Made by a program: the position numbers and the translations under genes. The notes under the pieces were generated by a model. That model saw only the letters and a program-made list of their open reading frames with translations. It was not told the origin of the DNA and did no database searches. DNA of 64,000 nt, taken from Flavobacterium sp. DG2-3. GTDB lineage: Bacteria > Bacteroidota > Bacteroidia > Flavobacteriales > Flavobacteriaceae. Location of the stretch: assembly GCF_030730925.1 (NCBI RefSeq), contig NZ_JAVAMB010000017.1, positions 1 through 64,000 on the forward strand, written 5' to 3'. Below, one piece after another: positions 25,676 to 34,880 of the stretch; position 1 is the first letter of the stretch, and each line of letters begins with the position of its first letter.

Positions 25676-27295
25676 ATGCCAAACTATAAAAAAATAACCA
25701 AAATTATAATCCCCATTTTAATAATACTGCTCCTTCTCTTCGCCTTTTTATTCTGGCCCATTAACACTGACGGCACTTTAATAAAAGAAGATCAAAAATT
25801 GGCAGAAGGAAAAAAAGAATTTCTGGCTTCAAAACCCACCGATTCTATTTCTGGAAAAAAGACCAACATTATCATTCTTCTTGCCGATGATTTAGGAAAA
25901 TATGATATTTCGCTCTACGGCGGAAAATCGACTCCTACTCCGCAGATAGATTCTCTGGCAGCTTCGGGCGCAACCTTTACTGATGGTTATGCCTCGGCAT
26001 CCATTTGCTCGCCTTCAAGAGCGGGACTACTTACAGGAAGATATCAGGAACGTTTTGGGCACGAATATCAGCCTGGAGACCGATATCCGAAAAACAATTT
26101 GGAATATTATGCCTTTAAATATTTAATCAACACGAATAGCTGGAGATTAAATGACAAAATCACATATCCAAATGATGCTTCAATTACAACTCAAGGTCTT
26201 CCAAAATCGGAGATTACTTTTGCTGATTTGGCCAAAAGACAAGGTTATAGCACTGGAATAATCGGAAAATGGCATTTGGGTCATAACAAAGGATTTTTTC
26301 CTTTAGACCGTGGTTTCGATTATCATTACGGATTTTATCAGGCTTTTTCGCTTTTTGCTCCCGAAGACGATAATCCAGATATCATCAATCATCATCATAA
26401 AGATTTTACCGATAAAATGATTTGGGGTAAAGGCCGCGTCGGAATCGGACAAATTCGCCGAGACACTACCATTATTGACGAAAAGGAATATTTAACCGAA
26501 AAATTCGCTGAAGAAGCAGAAGCTTTTATTGACAAAAATAAAAATAAGCCGTTTCTTCTTTACATTCCGTTTAATGCGCCACACACGCCATTTCAGGTTC
26601 GTAAAAAATATTACGATCGTTTTCCGAATGTAAAAGACGAAAACAAACGTGTGTATTTTGCCATGATCAGCGCTTTGGATGATGCGATTGGCAGAATTCG
26701 CGAAAAAGTAAAAAAGGAAGGTTTGGAAGAAAATACGCTGATCATTTTTGCCAGCGACAATGGCGGTGCCGATTATACTTTTGCTACCACAAATGCTCCT
26801 TTGAAAGGCGGAAAATTTTCTCATTTCGAAGGCGGAATCAATATTCCTTTTGCACTTTCGTGGAAGGGAAAAATTAAGCCTCATACGGTTTATAAAACAC
26901 CTGTTAGCACTTTGGATATTTTTACAACTATTGCAGCCGCGATTGGTTCAGATTTGCCAAAAGATCGAGTTTATGATGGCGTTGATTTGGTTAAAACGGT
27001 AAATGAAAACAAAATAGCGCACAACGACTTATTCTGGCGCTCAGGCGATGCAAAAGCTGTTCGAAGCGGCGACTGGAAATTGGTCATTAGCGGAAAAACA
27101 CATAAAAAATGGCTTTATAACCTTACTAAAGATAAATCGGAAACGAAAGACCTCTCACAGCTCAATCCAGAAAAAGTAAAAGAATTGGAAACTGCTTTAC
27201 AAACTTGGGAAAAAGGATTGATTAAACCGCTTTGGCCAAATTTGACTTATTACGAATTCAACTTTGGAAAACAGAAGTATTATGTTGATTTGTAA
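25676..27295 (+). CDS. Membrane-anchored sulfatase (Cys-type), locus 1
   Basis: Second sulfatase of the locus, 539 aa from the ATG at 25676; an in-frame TTG 54 bp upstream adds only residues before the hydrophobic segment. An N-terminal membrane segment (about 9-28) should anchor it with the enzyme outside the cytoplasm. Calcium ligands are Asp71-Asp72 (ILLADDLGKYD). The formylglycine site is Cys111 in CSPSRAGLLTGRYQERFG. The GKWHLGHNKGFFPLDRGFDYHYGF segment is typical of the arylsulfatase A-like group. Sequence differs enough from the first sulfatase to suggest a different substrate. Confidence 0.92.
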   Translation: MPNYKKITKIIIPILIILLLLFAFLFWPINTDGTLIKEDQKLAEGKKEFLASKPTDSISGKKTNIIILLADDLGKYDISLYGGKSTPTPQIDSLAASGATFTDGYASASICSPSRAGLLTGRYQERFGHEYQPGDRYPKNNLEYYAFKYLINTNSWRLNDKITYPNDASITTQGLPKSEITFADLAKRQGYSTGIIGKWHLGHNKGFFPLDRGFDYHYGFYQAFSLFAPEDDNPDIINHHHKDFTDKMIWGKGRVGIGQIRRDTTIIDEKEYLTEKFAEEAEAFIDKNKNKPFLLYIPFNAPHTPFQVRKKYYDRFPNVKDENKRVYFAMISALDDAIGRIREKVKKEGLEENTLIIFASDNGGADYTFATTNAPLKGGKFSHFEGGINIPFALSWKGKIKPHTVYKTPVSTLDIFTTIAAAIGSDLPKDRVYDGVDLVKTVNENKIAHNDLFWRSGDAKAVRSGDWKLVISGKTHKKWLYNLTKDKSETKDLSQLNPEKVKELETALQTWEKGLIKPLWPNLTYYEFNFGKQKYYVDL

Positions 27296-27314
27296 AACAT
27301 AATCATTTATAAAG

Positions 27315-27580
27315 AAACCTGACAGGTTTTAAAAACCTGTCAGGTTTAAAACGAAGTAATTACTTTTCAAAACCCTTTAAACTAAGATCAATCAATTGCC
27401 TCCAGCTTTAGCTGGAGGTTTTAATTTCGAAAAGGGGTACCGGCTTTAGCCAAACTCATATTTGGCTAAAGCCTTTTTTATATTCAAATTTTTTACCTCC
27501 AGCTAAAGCTGGAGGCAATTCAAATAAATCTCCACTCATTTATAACGAAACCTGACAGGTTTTAAAAACCTGTCAGGTTT
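27315..27580. repeat. Nested palindrome mosaic after locus 1
   Basis: A 16-bp inverted repeat, AAACCTGACAGGTTTT and its complement with a 1-nt centre, occurs twice (27315-27347 and 27548-27580). Between them, CCTCCAGCTTTAGCTGGAGG-type units at 27395-27418 and 27497-27520 face each other, and inside these a 13-bp stem (GGCTTTAGCCAAA at 27442-27454 with 27461-27473) is followed by TTTTTT. The inner stem is a credible terminator for locus 1. Confidence 0.7.
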
Positions 27581-27747
27581 AAAACGCAATAAAAGCAAGT
27601 AAAAACTGTATAAACCATACTAGTTTTACTTGCTTTCTTATTTCTACAAACAAACCACAAAATATTAATTACCAGCAATTTAAACATAATCAAAAGTACT
27701 TCCTCTTATATTCTCATTTCATTTCTTCAAAAAAATTAAATAATCTT

Positions 27748-27777
27748 TTGGTTTTTATTACAATAAAATTAACTTTG
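27748..27777 (+). promoter_or_regulatory. Promoter of SusCD-sulfatase locus 2
   Basis: TTG at 27748-27750, a 19-bp spacer, TAACTTTG at 27770-27777. It is nearly identical to the locus 1 promoter, including the GTTTTTATTA start of the spacer. Confidence 0.85.
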
Positions 27778-27778
27778 T

Positions 27779-27793
27779 CTATAGGATTAGTAG
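27779..27793 (+). promoter_or_regulatory. Conserved 15-bp start-site element, locus 2
   Basis: CTATAGGATTAGTAG, identical in sequence and in distance from the -7 box to the element at 16193-16207. The match continues into GAGTTTAAA. Candidate operator or initial transcribed sequence shared by a sulfur regulon. Confidence 0.6.
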
Positions 27794-27818
27794 AGTTTAA
27801 ATATTAAAAAACTACATT

Positions 27819-27905
27819 TTGAAAACAACAGCTTACACATCGCATTACATTCTTCCTAAAAAATTCACATACAACATCTTTGGTTATATGTGCATGTGCT
27901 GTTAA
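27819..27905 (+). CDS. Cys-rich leader peptide A, locus 2
   Basis: A 28-codon frame with TTG start, reading KTTAYTSHYILPKKFTY... and ending GYMCMCC. It has the same length and 18 identical residues compared with the locus 1 peptide. The Cys codons at 25 and 27 differ synonymously (TGC here, TGT there). Non-AUG starts in both copies would keep translation low. Arms AACAGC (27827-27832) and GCTGTT (27898-27903) can pair, as can CACAT (27836-27840) and ATGTG (27888-27892), bracketing the frame as in locus 1 but in a different register. Confidence 0.6.
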   Translation: MKTTAYTSHYILPKKFTYNIFGYMCMCC

Positions 27906-28035
27906 AATCCCTTTCTTTCATTTTCAATTCATAAAATGAAAATCAAACTAAAATTCTTATTGACTGTTATCTTAAGCATAATTATGTCAAAACTCCATAA
28001 CTAAAAAAAAATAATAACTAAATCAAAATTCTAAA

Positions 28036-28068
28036 ATGACAATGATGCACTGCCCTATTCTTTCATAA
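28036..28068 (+). CDS. Leader peptide B, locus 2
   Basis: A 10-codon frame, MTMMHCPILS, at the same place relative to the hairpin as the Cys-Cys-Cys frame of locus 1. Length and position are kept but the Cys run is not; one Cys codon remains. It may be a relaxed copy or respond differently. Confidence 0.35.
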   Translation: MTMMHCPILS

Positions 28069-28072
28069 AAAA

Positions 28073-28098
28073 GGCATTTCTGCGGCAACAGAAATGGC
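28073..28098 (+). promoter_or_regulatory. Conserved leader hairpin, locus 2
   Basis: CATTTCTG (28075-28082), loop CGGCAA, CAGAAATG (28089-28096): an 8-bp stem identical to the upper part of the locus 1 stem. The base of the stem has a G-G mismatch here. About 26 nt after the stem are also conserved. The right arm again holds the ATG of frame C. Confidence 0.6.
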
Positions 28099-28144
28099 AA
28101 GACTTAAAGAACATTTATCACTAAAGAAAGCCCTCGGGAATTGA
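28094..28144 (+). CDS. Leader peptide C, locus 2 (MARLKEHLSL frame)
   Basis: A 16-codon frame, MARLKEHLSLKKALGN, whose first ten residues equal the locus 1 frame. It diverges after codon 10 and stops 45 nt before susC, so length and coupling distance are not conserved. Confidence 0.35.
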   Translation: MARLKEHLSLKKALGN

Positions 28145-28189
28145 AAACTCAATTTCTCGTATCGCTTTATTATTTAAAATCAAAAAGTA

Positions 28190-31100
28190 ATGAACAAGCA
28201 ATTACATGCCTTTGTGTGGCTTTTTGCATTCTTGATTTCGATCGGAATTAAAGCCCAAAACACAAAACCCTTAATCAATTCGACCTTAAATGGTACCGTT
28301 GTAGATCAGGTAACCAATCAGCCAATTCCAGGAGTTACCGTTCAAATTAAAGGAACTACGCACGCAGCAGTAACCGATTTAGACGGAAAATTCTATTTTC
28401 AAACTGGACAAATATTCCCTTACACTTTAGTTGTAAGCTATATGGGATATATCACTGCAGAACATATCGCAACCAAAGATTTTGTACAGATTTCATTAAA
28501 AGAAGATGTAAAAGAATTAAATGAAATTGTAATCATTGGATACGGAAGCACTTCTAAAAAAGACTATACAGGAGCGGCCGAAACAGTTGCTCAAATGTCA
28601 TTAAAAGCAACACAAAAAACACTCGAAAGTTCGCTGCAAGGTTCTGTAGCGGGAGTTAATGTAACTCAGACTTCTGGACAGCCGGGCGCTGGAATGAGCA
28701 TTCGTATTCGAGGCGGAAGTTCGATTCAAGGCGGAAACGAACCTTTGTACGTTATCGATGGTTTCCCGTTATACAGTTCAGAAGTTACTTCTGGTGTTTT
28801 GAGCGGTACGCCGACCAATCCGCTTTCTACCATAAATCCGTCAGATATTGAATCGATTACAGTTTTAAAAGATGCTTCTTCAACAGCCATTTATGGTTCT
28901 AGAGGTGCAAACGGAGTGGTTATCATTACAACCAAAAAAGGTTCAAATACGGCAACTACAGTAAATTACGATTTTACAATCGGTCAGCAATCCGTTCGTA
29001 AAAAAGTAGATGTATTAGATGCTCAAGGTTTTTCTAGATTGAGAAATGCCGCTTTGTACGATTCAAATCCTGCGGGAGGAACAAATCAATATTTAACTGA
29101 TGCACAGATTGCGCAACTAGGAAAAGGAACCGATTGGCAAGATGCGGCTTTTCAAAAAGGTTTGACACAAAATCATCAGTTGAGTGTTTCGGGAGGAAAT
29201 AATCAGACTAAATATGCGGTTTCTGGAAACTATTACAATCAGGAAGGAATTATAAAAAATACAGGCTTTGAACGTTTTAGCGGACGCGTGAATTTAAATT
29301 CAAAAATAAGCAGTAAAGCTAGATTCGGGTTAAACTTGACTATTGCCGAAACGAAATCGAAAGTTGCTCCAACGGGTTTGATAACTTCACTATTGGTTAT
29401 GCCTCCAACGGCAACGATTTACGAACCAGATGGAAGTTACACGCTAAGAAATCCGTTTGAGAATATTTTTGCCAATCCAATTGCAACTTTAAACGAGCGT
29501 CAAAATCAGTCTATTACTGATCGTATTTTAGGGACAATTTATGGCGAGTATGATATTTTGAAAAGTCTGGTTTTGAAAGTTTCTTTTGGAACCGATATGA
29601 TTTTCAATAAAGAAAAAAGCTATTTGCCGTCCAGCATTTACGAAGGTTCGATTACAAATGGAGAAGGAAAAATTGGAACTGCCGATTCGAGAAGCTGGCT
29701 AAACGAAAATACATTAACCTATACAACTGTATTTGGCGAGAAACATCGCTTAAACGCTTTGGCGGGTTATACACAGCAAAGCTCTACCAGAGAATATGTT
29801 ACATCTGGATCGCAGCAATATGTAAATGATATTACTGGCTATTACAGTTTGCAAAGTGGTAATATTGCTTTAATGCCAACTTCTGGAGAAAGCACTTGGG
29901 TGCTAAACTCTTATTTAACGAGAGTAAATTACAACTACGATTCGAAGTATTTCTTAACGGGAAGTTTAAGAGCCGATGGTTCTTCGCGTTTTGGAAAAGA
30001 CAACAAATGGGGTTACTTTCCTTCTGTTGCGGCGGCGTGGCAAATTAGTTCAGAAAATTTCTTTGCTCCTGTAAAAGATGTCATTAACAGCTTAAAAATT
30101 AGAACGAGTTGGGGAGCAACAGGAAATCAAGAAATTGGAGAATATCAGTCTTTGTCTACTTTGACAAGTGTGAAATATCTTTTTGGCGATCAGATTTATA
30201 CTGGTTTTACGCCTACGCGAATTGCAAACGACAATTTAGGTTGGGAATTAACCAATCAGTTTGATGCTGGAGTTGATGTTGGCTTTTTTAATGATAAACT
30301 GAATTTAACCGTTGATGTGTATCGTAAAACGACTAAAGATTTATTGCTAGACGTTCAGCTTCCGTACACTACTGGGTTTACTTCTTCTCTACAGAATTTT
30401 GGTTCTGTGCAGAATCAGGGAATTGAATTTGGTTTGAATGCTTCTCTTGGAAATACCGCTTTTTCTTGGACTTCAAACTTCAATATAGCATTCAACCAAA
30501 ACAAAATTATAGCGCTAGGAAATGGTGCCGAATTTTACACTTTCGGAAATTATATTTTAAAAGTAGGTCAATCTCTTGGAACTTTTTACGGAGCAGTTAC
30601 AGACGGAATTCTTCAAACTGATGAAGTCGCTACAAAAGGTGTTTACACTGGAAATGCAACTCCAAAAGCGGGTGATCGTTTGTATAAAGATATCAATGGA
30701 GACGGTGCATTTACCACTGCGGCAGACAGAACAAGCATTGGTGATGCACAGCCAGACTTCGTTTTCGGTTTCTCTAATAATTTCACTTACAGAGGTTTTG
30801 AATTAGCGATTTTGGTAAATGGTTCTGTTGGAAATAAAATTCTTAACGGAAACTTGCAAGCGCTCGAATTGTACAACGGACAGCAAAATGCTTCAACCTC
30901 AGCTTTAGATGCTTGGACGCCAACAAATCCGAGTAACACAACGCCAAGAGCAAAATTGGACCCTGCTCCTGTTTTCTCTAACCGATTTGTAGAAGACGGT
31001 TCATTTGTTCGTGTAAAAAACATCACTTTAAGCTATAACCTTCCGAAAAAAATATCTGAAAAATTAAGATTGACGGCAGTGAAATTCCGTGTTGTTGGAG

Positions 31101-31237
31101 AAAACTTATTGACATGGACAAAATACACAGGCTACGATCCTGAAGTTACTAACGGAACGACAATTTCGCCAGGAACAGATACTGGAATTTATCCGGCATC
31201 TAAAACAATTTCAGGCGGTTTAAGCGTAACATTCTAA
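28190..31237 (+). CDS. SusC/RagA-family TonB-linked outer membrane transporter, sulfatase locus 2
   Basis: A 1015-aa paralogue of the locus 1 SusC. The N-terminal domain is very similar (LNGTVVDQVTNQPIPGVTVQ, then TDLDGKFYFQTGQIFPYTL). Signal peptide ends near KAQN. The plug starts near IIGYGSTSKKDYTGAAE, with DASSTAIYGSRGANGVVIITTKKG, and the barrel ends in GGLSVTF. It has no STN domain. Similar leader, promoter and partner genes indicate that the two loci arose by duplication and diverged in substrate. Confidence 0.95.
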   Translation: MNKQLHAFVWLFAFLISIGIKAQNTKPLINSTLNGTVVDQVTNQPIPGVTVQIKGTTHAAVTDLDGKFYFQTGQIFPYTLVVSYMGYITAEHIATKDFVQISLKEDVKELNEIVIIGYGSTSKKDYTGAAETVAQMSLKATQKTLESSLQGSVAGVNVTQTSGQPGAGMSIRIRGGSSIQGGNEPLYVIDGFPLYSSEVTSGVLSGTPTNPLSTINPSDIESITVLKDASSTAIYGSRGANGVVIITTKKGSNTATTVNYDFTIGQQSVRKKVDVLDAQGFSRLRNAALYDSNPAGGTNQYLTDAQIAQLGKGTDWQDAAFQKGLTQNHQLSVSGGNNQTKYAVSGNYYNQEGIIKNTGFERFSGRVNLNSKISSKARFGLNLTIAETKSKVAPTGLITSLLVMPPTATIYEPDGSYTLRNPFENIFANPIATLNERQNQSITDRILGTIYGEYDILKSLVLKVSFGTDMIFNKEKSYLPSSIYEGSITNGEGKIGTADSRSWLNENTLTYTTVFGEKHRLNALAGYTQQSSTREYVTSGSQQYVNDITGYYSLQSGNIALMPTSGESTWVLNSYLTRVNYNYDSKYFLTGSLRADGSSRFGKDNKWGYFPSVAAAWQISSENFFAPVKDVINSLKIRTSWGATGNQEIGEYQSLSTLTSVKYLFGDQIYTGFTPTRIANDNLGWELTNQFDAGVDVGFFNDKLNLTVDVYRKTTKDLLLDVQLPYTTGFTSSLQNFGSVQNQGIEFGLNASLGNTAFSWTSNFNIAFNQNKIIALGNGAEFYTFGNYILKVGQSLGTFYGAVTDGILQTDEVATKGVYTGNATPKAGDRLYKDINGDGAFTTAADRTSIGDAQPDFVFGFSNNFTYRGFELAILVNGSVGNKILNGNLQALELYNGQQNASTSALDAWTPTNPSNTTPRAKLDPAPVFSNRFVEDGSFVRVKNITLSYNLPKKISEKLRLTAVKFRVVGENLLTWTKYTGYDPEVTNGTTISPGTDTGIYPASKTISGGLSVTF

Positions 31238-31247
31238 AAGATTTATC

Positions 31248-32699
31248 ATGAAAAAGACCCTTATATTCAGTTTCGCAGCGCTTTTTTTAATAAGTTCCTG
31301 CAATTCTTTAGACGAAGATCCAAAAGCTTTTATTTCGTCTACCAATTTTTATAAAACAACCGAAGATGCAGATGCTGCTGTTATTGCCATTCATAATGCG
31401 ATCAACAGTTCCACGCACACTTTATACAATCGATTAATTCAGATTTCGACCGAAATGGCGACCGACGATTACGAAGCGGGACCGCGAGCGAGAAATGCAC
31501 ATGTTAGAGCTTTATCTAACTTGACTCATGATGCTTCCAACGATCGTATGATTGAGATATGGAGACAAAGTTATGACGGAATCAATAGAGCCAATGCTGC
31601 GATTGATAATATTGCTAAAAATCCAAATCTAAATTCGCAAAAAGACAAAGATTTGATTAATGAAGCGAAGTTTTTAAGAGCTCTTTTATATTTCAATTTG
31701 GTAAGATGGTTTGGAGATGTGCCGCTCGTTTTGCACGAAACTACCGTTTTGTCAGCTGAAGCTATCAATGTAAGCAACACGCCTGAAGCAGATGTCTACA
31801 CACAAATTGAAAATGATTTGATTGATGCTGAAGCGCTTCCTGCAGTGCAGCAAAATAAAGGCCGTGTAACTGCTGGCGCTGCAAAAAGTATTTTAGCGAA
31901 AGTGTATTTGACGGAAAAAAAATGGCAGAAAGCAGCCGAAAAAAGCAAAGAAATCATTGACAGCAAAGTGTATGATTTATTCGAAAATTACGCTGACGTT
32001 TTTAATGTTGCCACTAAAAACGGAAAAGAACATATTTTCTCTGCTCAGTTTAAAGGTCTAACGAACTGGAACGGAAATATGTTGGCTTCAACCGCCGCGC
32101 CAACTTCGGTTCCTGGAATTGCAGGTGATCAAGCCGATGCTTTGCATAAAGAAGGTGGACTTTTTGAAGCTTTCGCTGAAACCGACAAAAGAAAGTATAT
32201 CACTTTTGCCGTAGAATTTGTGAGTCCGACGGACGGTAAAACCTATAAAGTTACGCCGCATTTCAATAAATATTTTGATCCTGCAACGCCAACTTCGCCT
32301 GGACAATCTTCTAAAAATACGCCAATTATACGATTTGCAGAAGTACTATTGATTTATGCAGAAGCTTTGAACGAACAAAACAGCGGACCAACTGCAGAAG
32401 CGTATGCAGCGGTTGATCGCGTGAGAACAAGAGCAGGAATTGCGTTGTTAGCTGAAACTTCGCCAGCTTTAAGTCAAGATGCTTTTAGAGAAGCGGTTTT
32501 TGAAGAAAGAAGAAAAGAATTGGTTTATGAATACCAACGCTGGTTTGATTTGGCTAGAAGAGGTCCAGATTATTTTGTGGCGAAATTAAAAGCAGCAGGA
32601 AAAACCAATGCACAGCCCAAACACGTTCACTTTCCGATTCCGCAAAGAGAATTGGATTTGAATCCGAATTTGAAGCAGGTTCCGGCTTGGAGGCAGTAA
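31248..32699 (+). CDS. SusD-family substrate-binding lipoprotein, sulfatase locus 2
   Basis: 483-aa lipoprotein, lipobox LISSC with Cys18. Core SusD motifs: INEAKFLRALLYFNLVRWFGDVPLVL and FEERRKELVYEYQRWFDLARRG. It starts 10 bp after susC. Similarity to the locus 1 SusD is evident in the HDA-S-NDR and W-R-Q-SYDGINRAN segment. It should bind the ligand imported by the neighbouring SusC. Confidence 0.94.
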   Translation: MKKTLIFSFAALFLISSCNSLDEDPKAFISSTNFYKTTEDADAAVIAIHNAINSSTHTLYNRLIQISTEMATDDYEAGPRARNAHVRALSNLTHDASNDRMIEIWRQSYDGINRANAAIDNIAKNPNLNSQKDKDLINEAKFLRALLYFNLVRWFGDVPLVLHETTVLSAEAINVSNTPEADVYTQIENDLIDAEALPAVQQNKGRVTAGAAKSILAKVYLTEKKWQKAAEKSKEIIDSKVYDLFENYADVFNVATKNGKEHIFSAQFKGLTNWNGNMLASTAAPTSVPGIAGDQADALHKEGGLFEAFAETDKRKYITFAVEFVSPTDGKTYKVTPHFNKYFDPATPTSPGQSSKNTPIIRFAEVLLIYAEALNEQNSGPTAEAYAAVDRVRTRAGIALLAETSPALSQDAFREAVFEERRKELVYEYQRWFDLARRGPDYFVAKLKAAGKTNAQPKHVHFPIPQRELDLNPNLKQVPAWRQ

Positions 32700-33088
32700 T
32701 TTTTTTGCCACAGATTACACGGATTAAATGGATTAAAAAATCTGCTAAATCTGCTAAATCTGCGAGAGCAAATTTAAACACATAGAAACATAGTTTATAA
32801 TGCTGCATAAAGGCGTTTCACTTGTTTGAATACACATAGATTGAAGATTAAATGGATTAAAAAATCTGTAAAATCTGCTAAATCTGCGAGAGCAAATTTA
32901 AACACATAGAAACATAGTTTATAATGCTGCGTAAAGGCGTTTCACTTGTTTGAATAAACATAGACTATGTGTGGAGAAATGAATTTCTCTTTTGTATTCT
33001 TTTCAAAAGCAAAAAAATCTATGTCTCTATGTGTTTCAAAAATATTTTAACGAATTAAAAATATACAAACAGTAAATTATAAAATAAG
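32700..33088. repeat. Tandem 124-bp duplication between susD and sulfatase, locus 2
   Basis: A unit beginning ATTAAATGGATTAAAAAATC at 32723 recurs at 32847, giving a period of 124 bp; the second copy runs to about 32963 with few differences. The unit contains the GCTAAATCTGC repeats and CACATAGAAACATAG. It separates susD from the sulfatase, so the latter may need its own promoter. None is clear. Confidence 0.75.
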
Positions 33089-34741
33089 ATGAATAAAAAA
33101 ATAAACATTTTATTCTCAGTCTTGCTGACGGGAATAATAGGTGCTGCTGAAATCGATGCCCAAAACGCATCTTCAAAACCAAACGTAATTTTAATTATGG
33201 TTGATGATATGGGCTATTCAGATTTAGGAAACTACGGTTCTGAAATTAAAACCCCAAATCTAGATCGCTTGGCAAAGGAAGGAACACGTCTTCGTGAATT
33301 TTACAACAACTCGATTTGTGCGCCAACAAGAGCTTCTTTATTAACGGGACAATATCAGCACAAAGCGGGTGTGGGTTATTTTGATGTGAATTTAGGTTTA
33401 CCTGCTTATCAAGGGTATTTAAACAAAGAATCGCTAACTCTTGGAGAAGTTTTCCGTTCTGGAGGTTACAGCACTTTAATGTCTGGAAAATGGCACGTTG
33501 GTTCTGAAGATCAAGCGCAATGGCCGAATCAGAGAGGTTTTGATAAGTTTTACGGAATTTTAAAAGGTGCTGCAAATTATTTTGATACTAAACCGCTTCC
33601 GTTCGGAAAAACGGCTTATCCTGTAAAAATGATTCGTAATAACGAAGAATTGCATCCAAAAGATGATTCGTACTATTTTACAGATGAAATTGGAAACAAT
33701 GCGGTTACTTTCTTAGACGAACAAAACAAAGAAAACAAGCCTTTCTTCTTGTATTTGGCTTTTACGGCGCCACACTGGCCATTGCAAGCCAAACAAGTTG
33801 ACATTGCCAAATACAGAGGCAAGTTTGATGAAGGCTGGGATGTTTTAAGAGAAAAAAGAATTAAAAAATTAAGAGAAAACGGGATTCTGCTTCCTAACCA
33901 AACTATCGCTCCACGCGATCCAGAAGTTCCAGAATGGGACAAATTAACGTATGACGAAAAACAATTCTGGAAAGCTAAAATGGAAGTTTACGCCGCAATG
34001 GTCGACAACATGGATCAAAACGTGGGTAAAGTTTTAGACAAACTAAAAGCGTTGAAAAAAGACAAAAACACGTTGATTGTTTTCATTGCCGACAATGGCG
34101 CTCAAGGCGGATTTAATACTTACAATCCGTTAAAAAGAGGTTTAGTTCGCAACGACGGGCCAATTGGTTCTTCTGGATCTTTTGATTATCAGGAACAAAA
34201 CTGGGCTTATTTATCCAATACTCCGTTACAGGATTATAAAAACAATATGCACGAAGGCGGATTCAGTTCTCCGTTTATCGCTTGGTACCCTTCAAAAATT
34301 AAAGCAGGAAGAATCGATAAAGGAACGGGACATATTATTGACCTTGCTCCTACTTTTTACGAATTGGCTGGAATTGAATATCCAAAAACACTTAACGGTG
34401 TAAATTCTAATCCGTTAGCAGGAAAAAGTTTATTGCCAGTTTTATTTGACAATGCTTCTGAAGTAAATCGAGGTGCACCTATATTCTGGGAAAGAGCCGG
34501 AAACAGAGCTGTAAGGGAAGGAAAATGGAAATTGGTTTCTATTTACCCTTCTTACCAATGGGAACTTTACGATCTTGAAGCAGACCGAGGCGAAACAACA
34601 AACGTCGCAGCTCAAAATGCAGGGATTGTAAACGATCTTTCCGCTAAATATTTTGACTGGGCAGATAAAACAGGAGTTGTTGAATACAGCAAATTCAAGC
34701 AAAAAGGAGAATTAATTCCTGGAGCTGCTGCAAAAAAATAA
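33089..34741 (+). CDS. Secreted arylsulfatase (Cys-type), locus 2
   Basis: 550-aa sulfatase with a signal peptide cut near DAQN. Calcium ligands Asp39-Asp40 (ILIMVDDMGYSDLGNYG). Formylglycine precursor Cys77 in CAPTRASLLTGQYQHKAG. Substrate-pocket region GKWHVGSEDQAQWPNQRGFDKFYG. It resembles the first sulfatase of locus 1 in the region around KFDEGWDVxREK. It ends in a Lys-rich tail. With SusCD of locus 2 it should release sulfate from an imported or surface-bound sulfate ester. Confidence 0.94.
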   Translation: MNKKINILFSVLLTGIIGAAEIDAQNASSKPNVILIMVDDMGYSDLGNYGSEIKTPNLDRLAKEGTRLREFYNNSICAPTRASLLTGQYQHKAGVGYFDVNLGLPAYQGYLNKESLTLGEVFRSGGYSTLMSGKWHVGSEDQAQWPNQRGFDKFYGILKGAANYFDTKPLPFGKTAYPVKMIRNNEELHPKDDSYYFTDEIGNNAVTFLDEQNKENKPFFLYLAFTAPHWPLQAKQVDIAKYRGKFDEGWDVLREKRIKKLRENGILLPNQTIAPRDPEVPEWDKLTYDEKQFWKAKMEVYAAMVDNMDQNVGKVLDKLKALKKDKNTLIVFIADNGAQGGFNTYNPLKRGLVRNDGPIGSSGSFDYQEQNWAYLSNTPLQDYKNNMHEGGFSSPFIAWYPSKIKAGRIDKGTGHIIDLAPTFYELAGIEYPKTLNGVNSNPLAGKSLLPVLFDNASEVNRGAPIFWERAGNRAVREGKWKLVSIYPSYQWELYDLEADRGETTNVAAQNAGIVNDLSAKYFDWADKTGVVEYSKFKQKGELIPGAAAKK

Positions 34742-34772
34742 TTGCTTTTTTTGATATTTTTAGCAATTATGA

Positions 34773-34803
34773 AAAAGCGGTTACCGAATAAGTAACCGCT
34801 TTT
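34773..34803 (+). terminator. Rho-independent terminator after sulfatase locus 2
   Basis: AAAAGCGGTTAC (34773-34784) and GTAACCGCTTTT (34792-34803) form a perfect 12-bp stem, 31 bp after the stop codon. Confidence 0.8.
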
Positions 34804-34823
34804 AAAAAAAATGGTGTCTACAA

Positions 34824-34856
34824 AAAAAGCAGCAATTGAATTTGCTGCTTTTTCTA
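34824..34856. terminator. Bidirectional terminator between sulfatase and rocD
   Basis: An AAAAAGCAGCAA/TTGCTGCTTTTT stem with A-runs on one side and T-runs on the other, placed between convergent genes. It can serve both strands. Confidence 0.75.
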
Positions 34857-34880
34857 TTTTAAATCTCAAAAGAGAACTTC

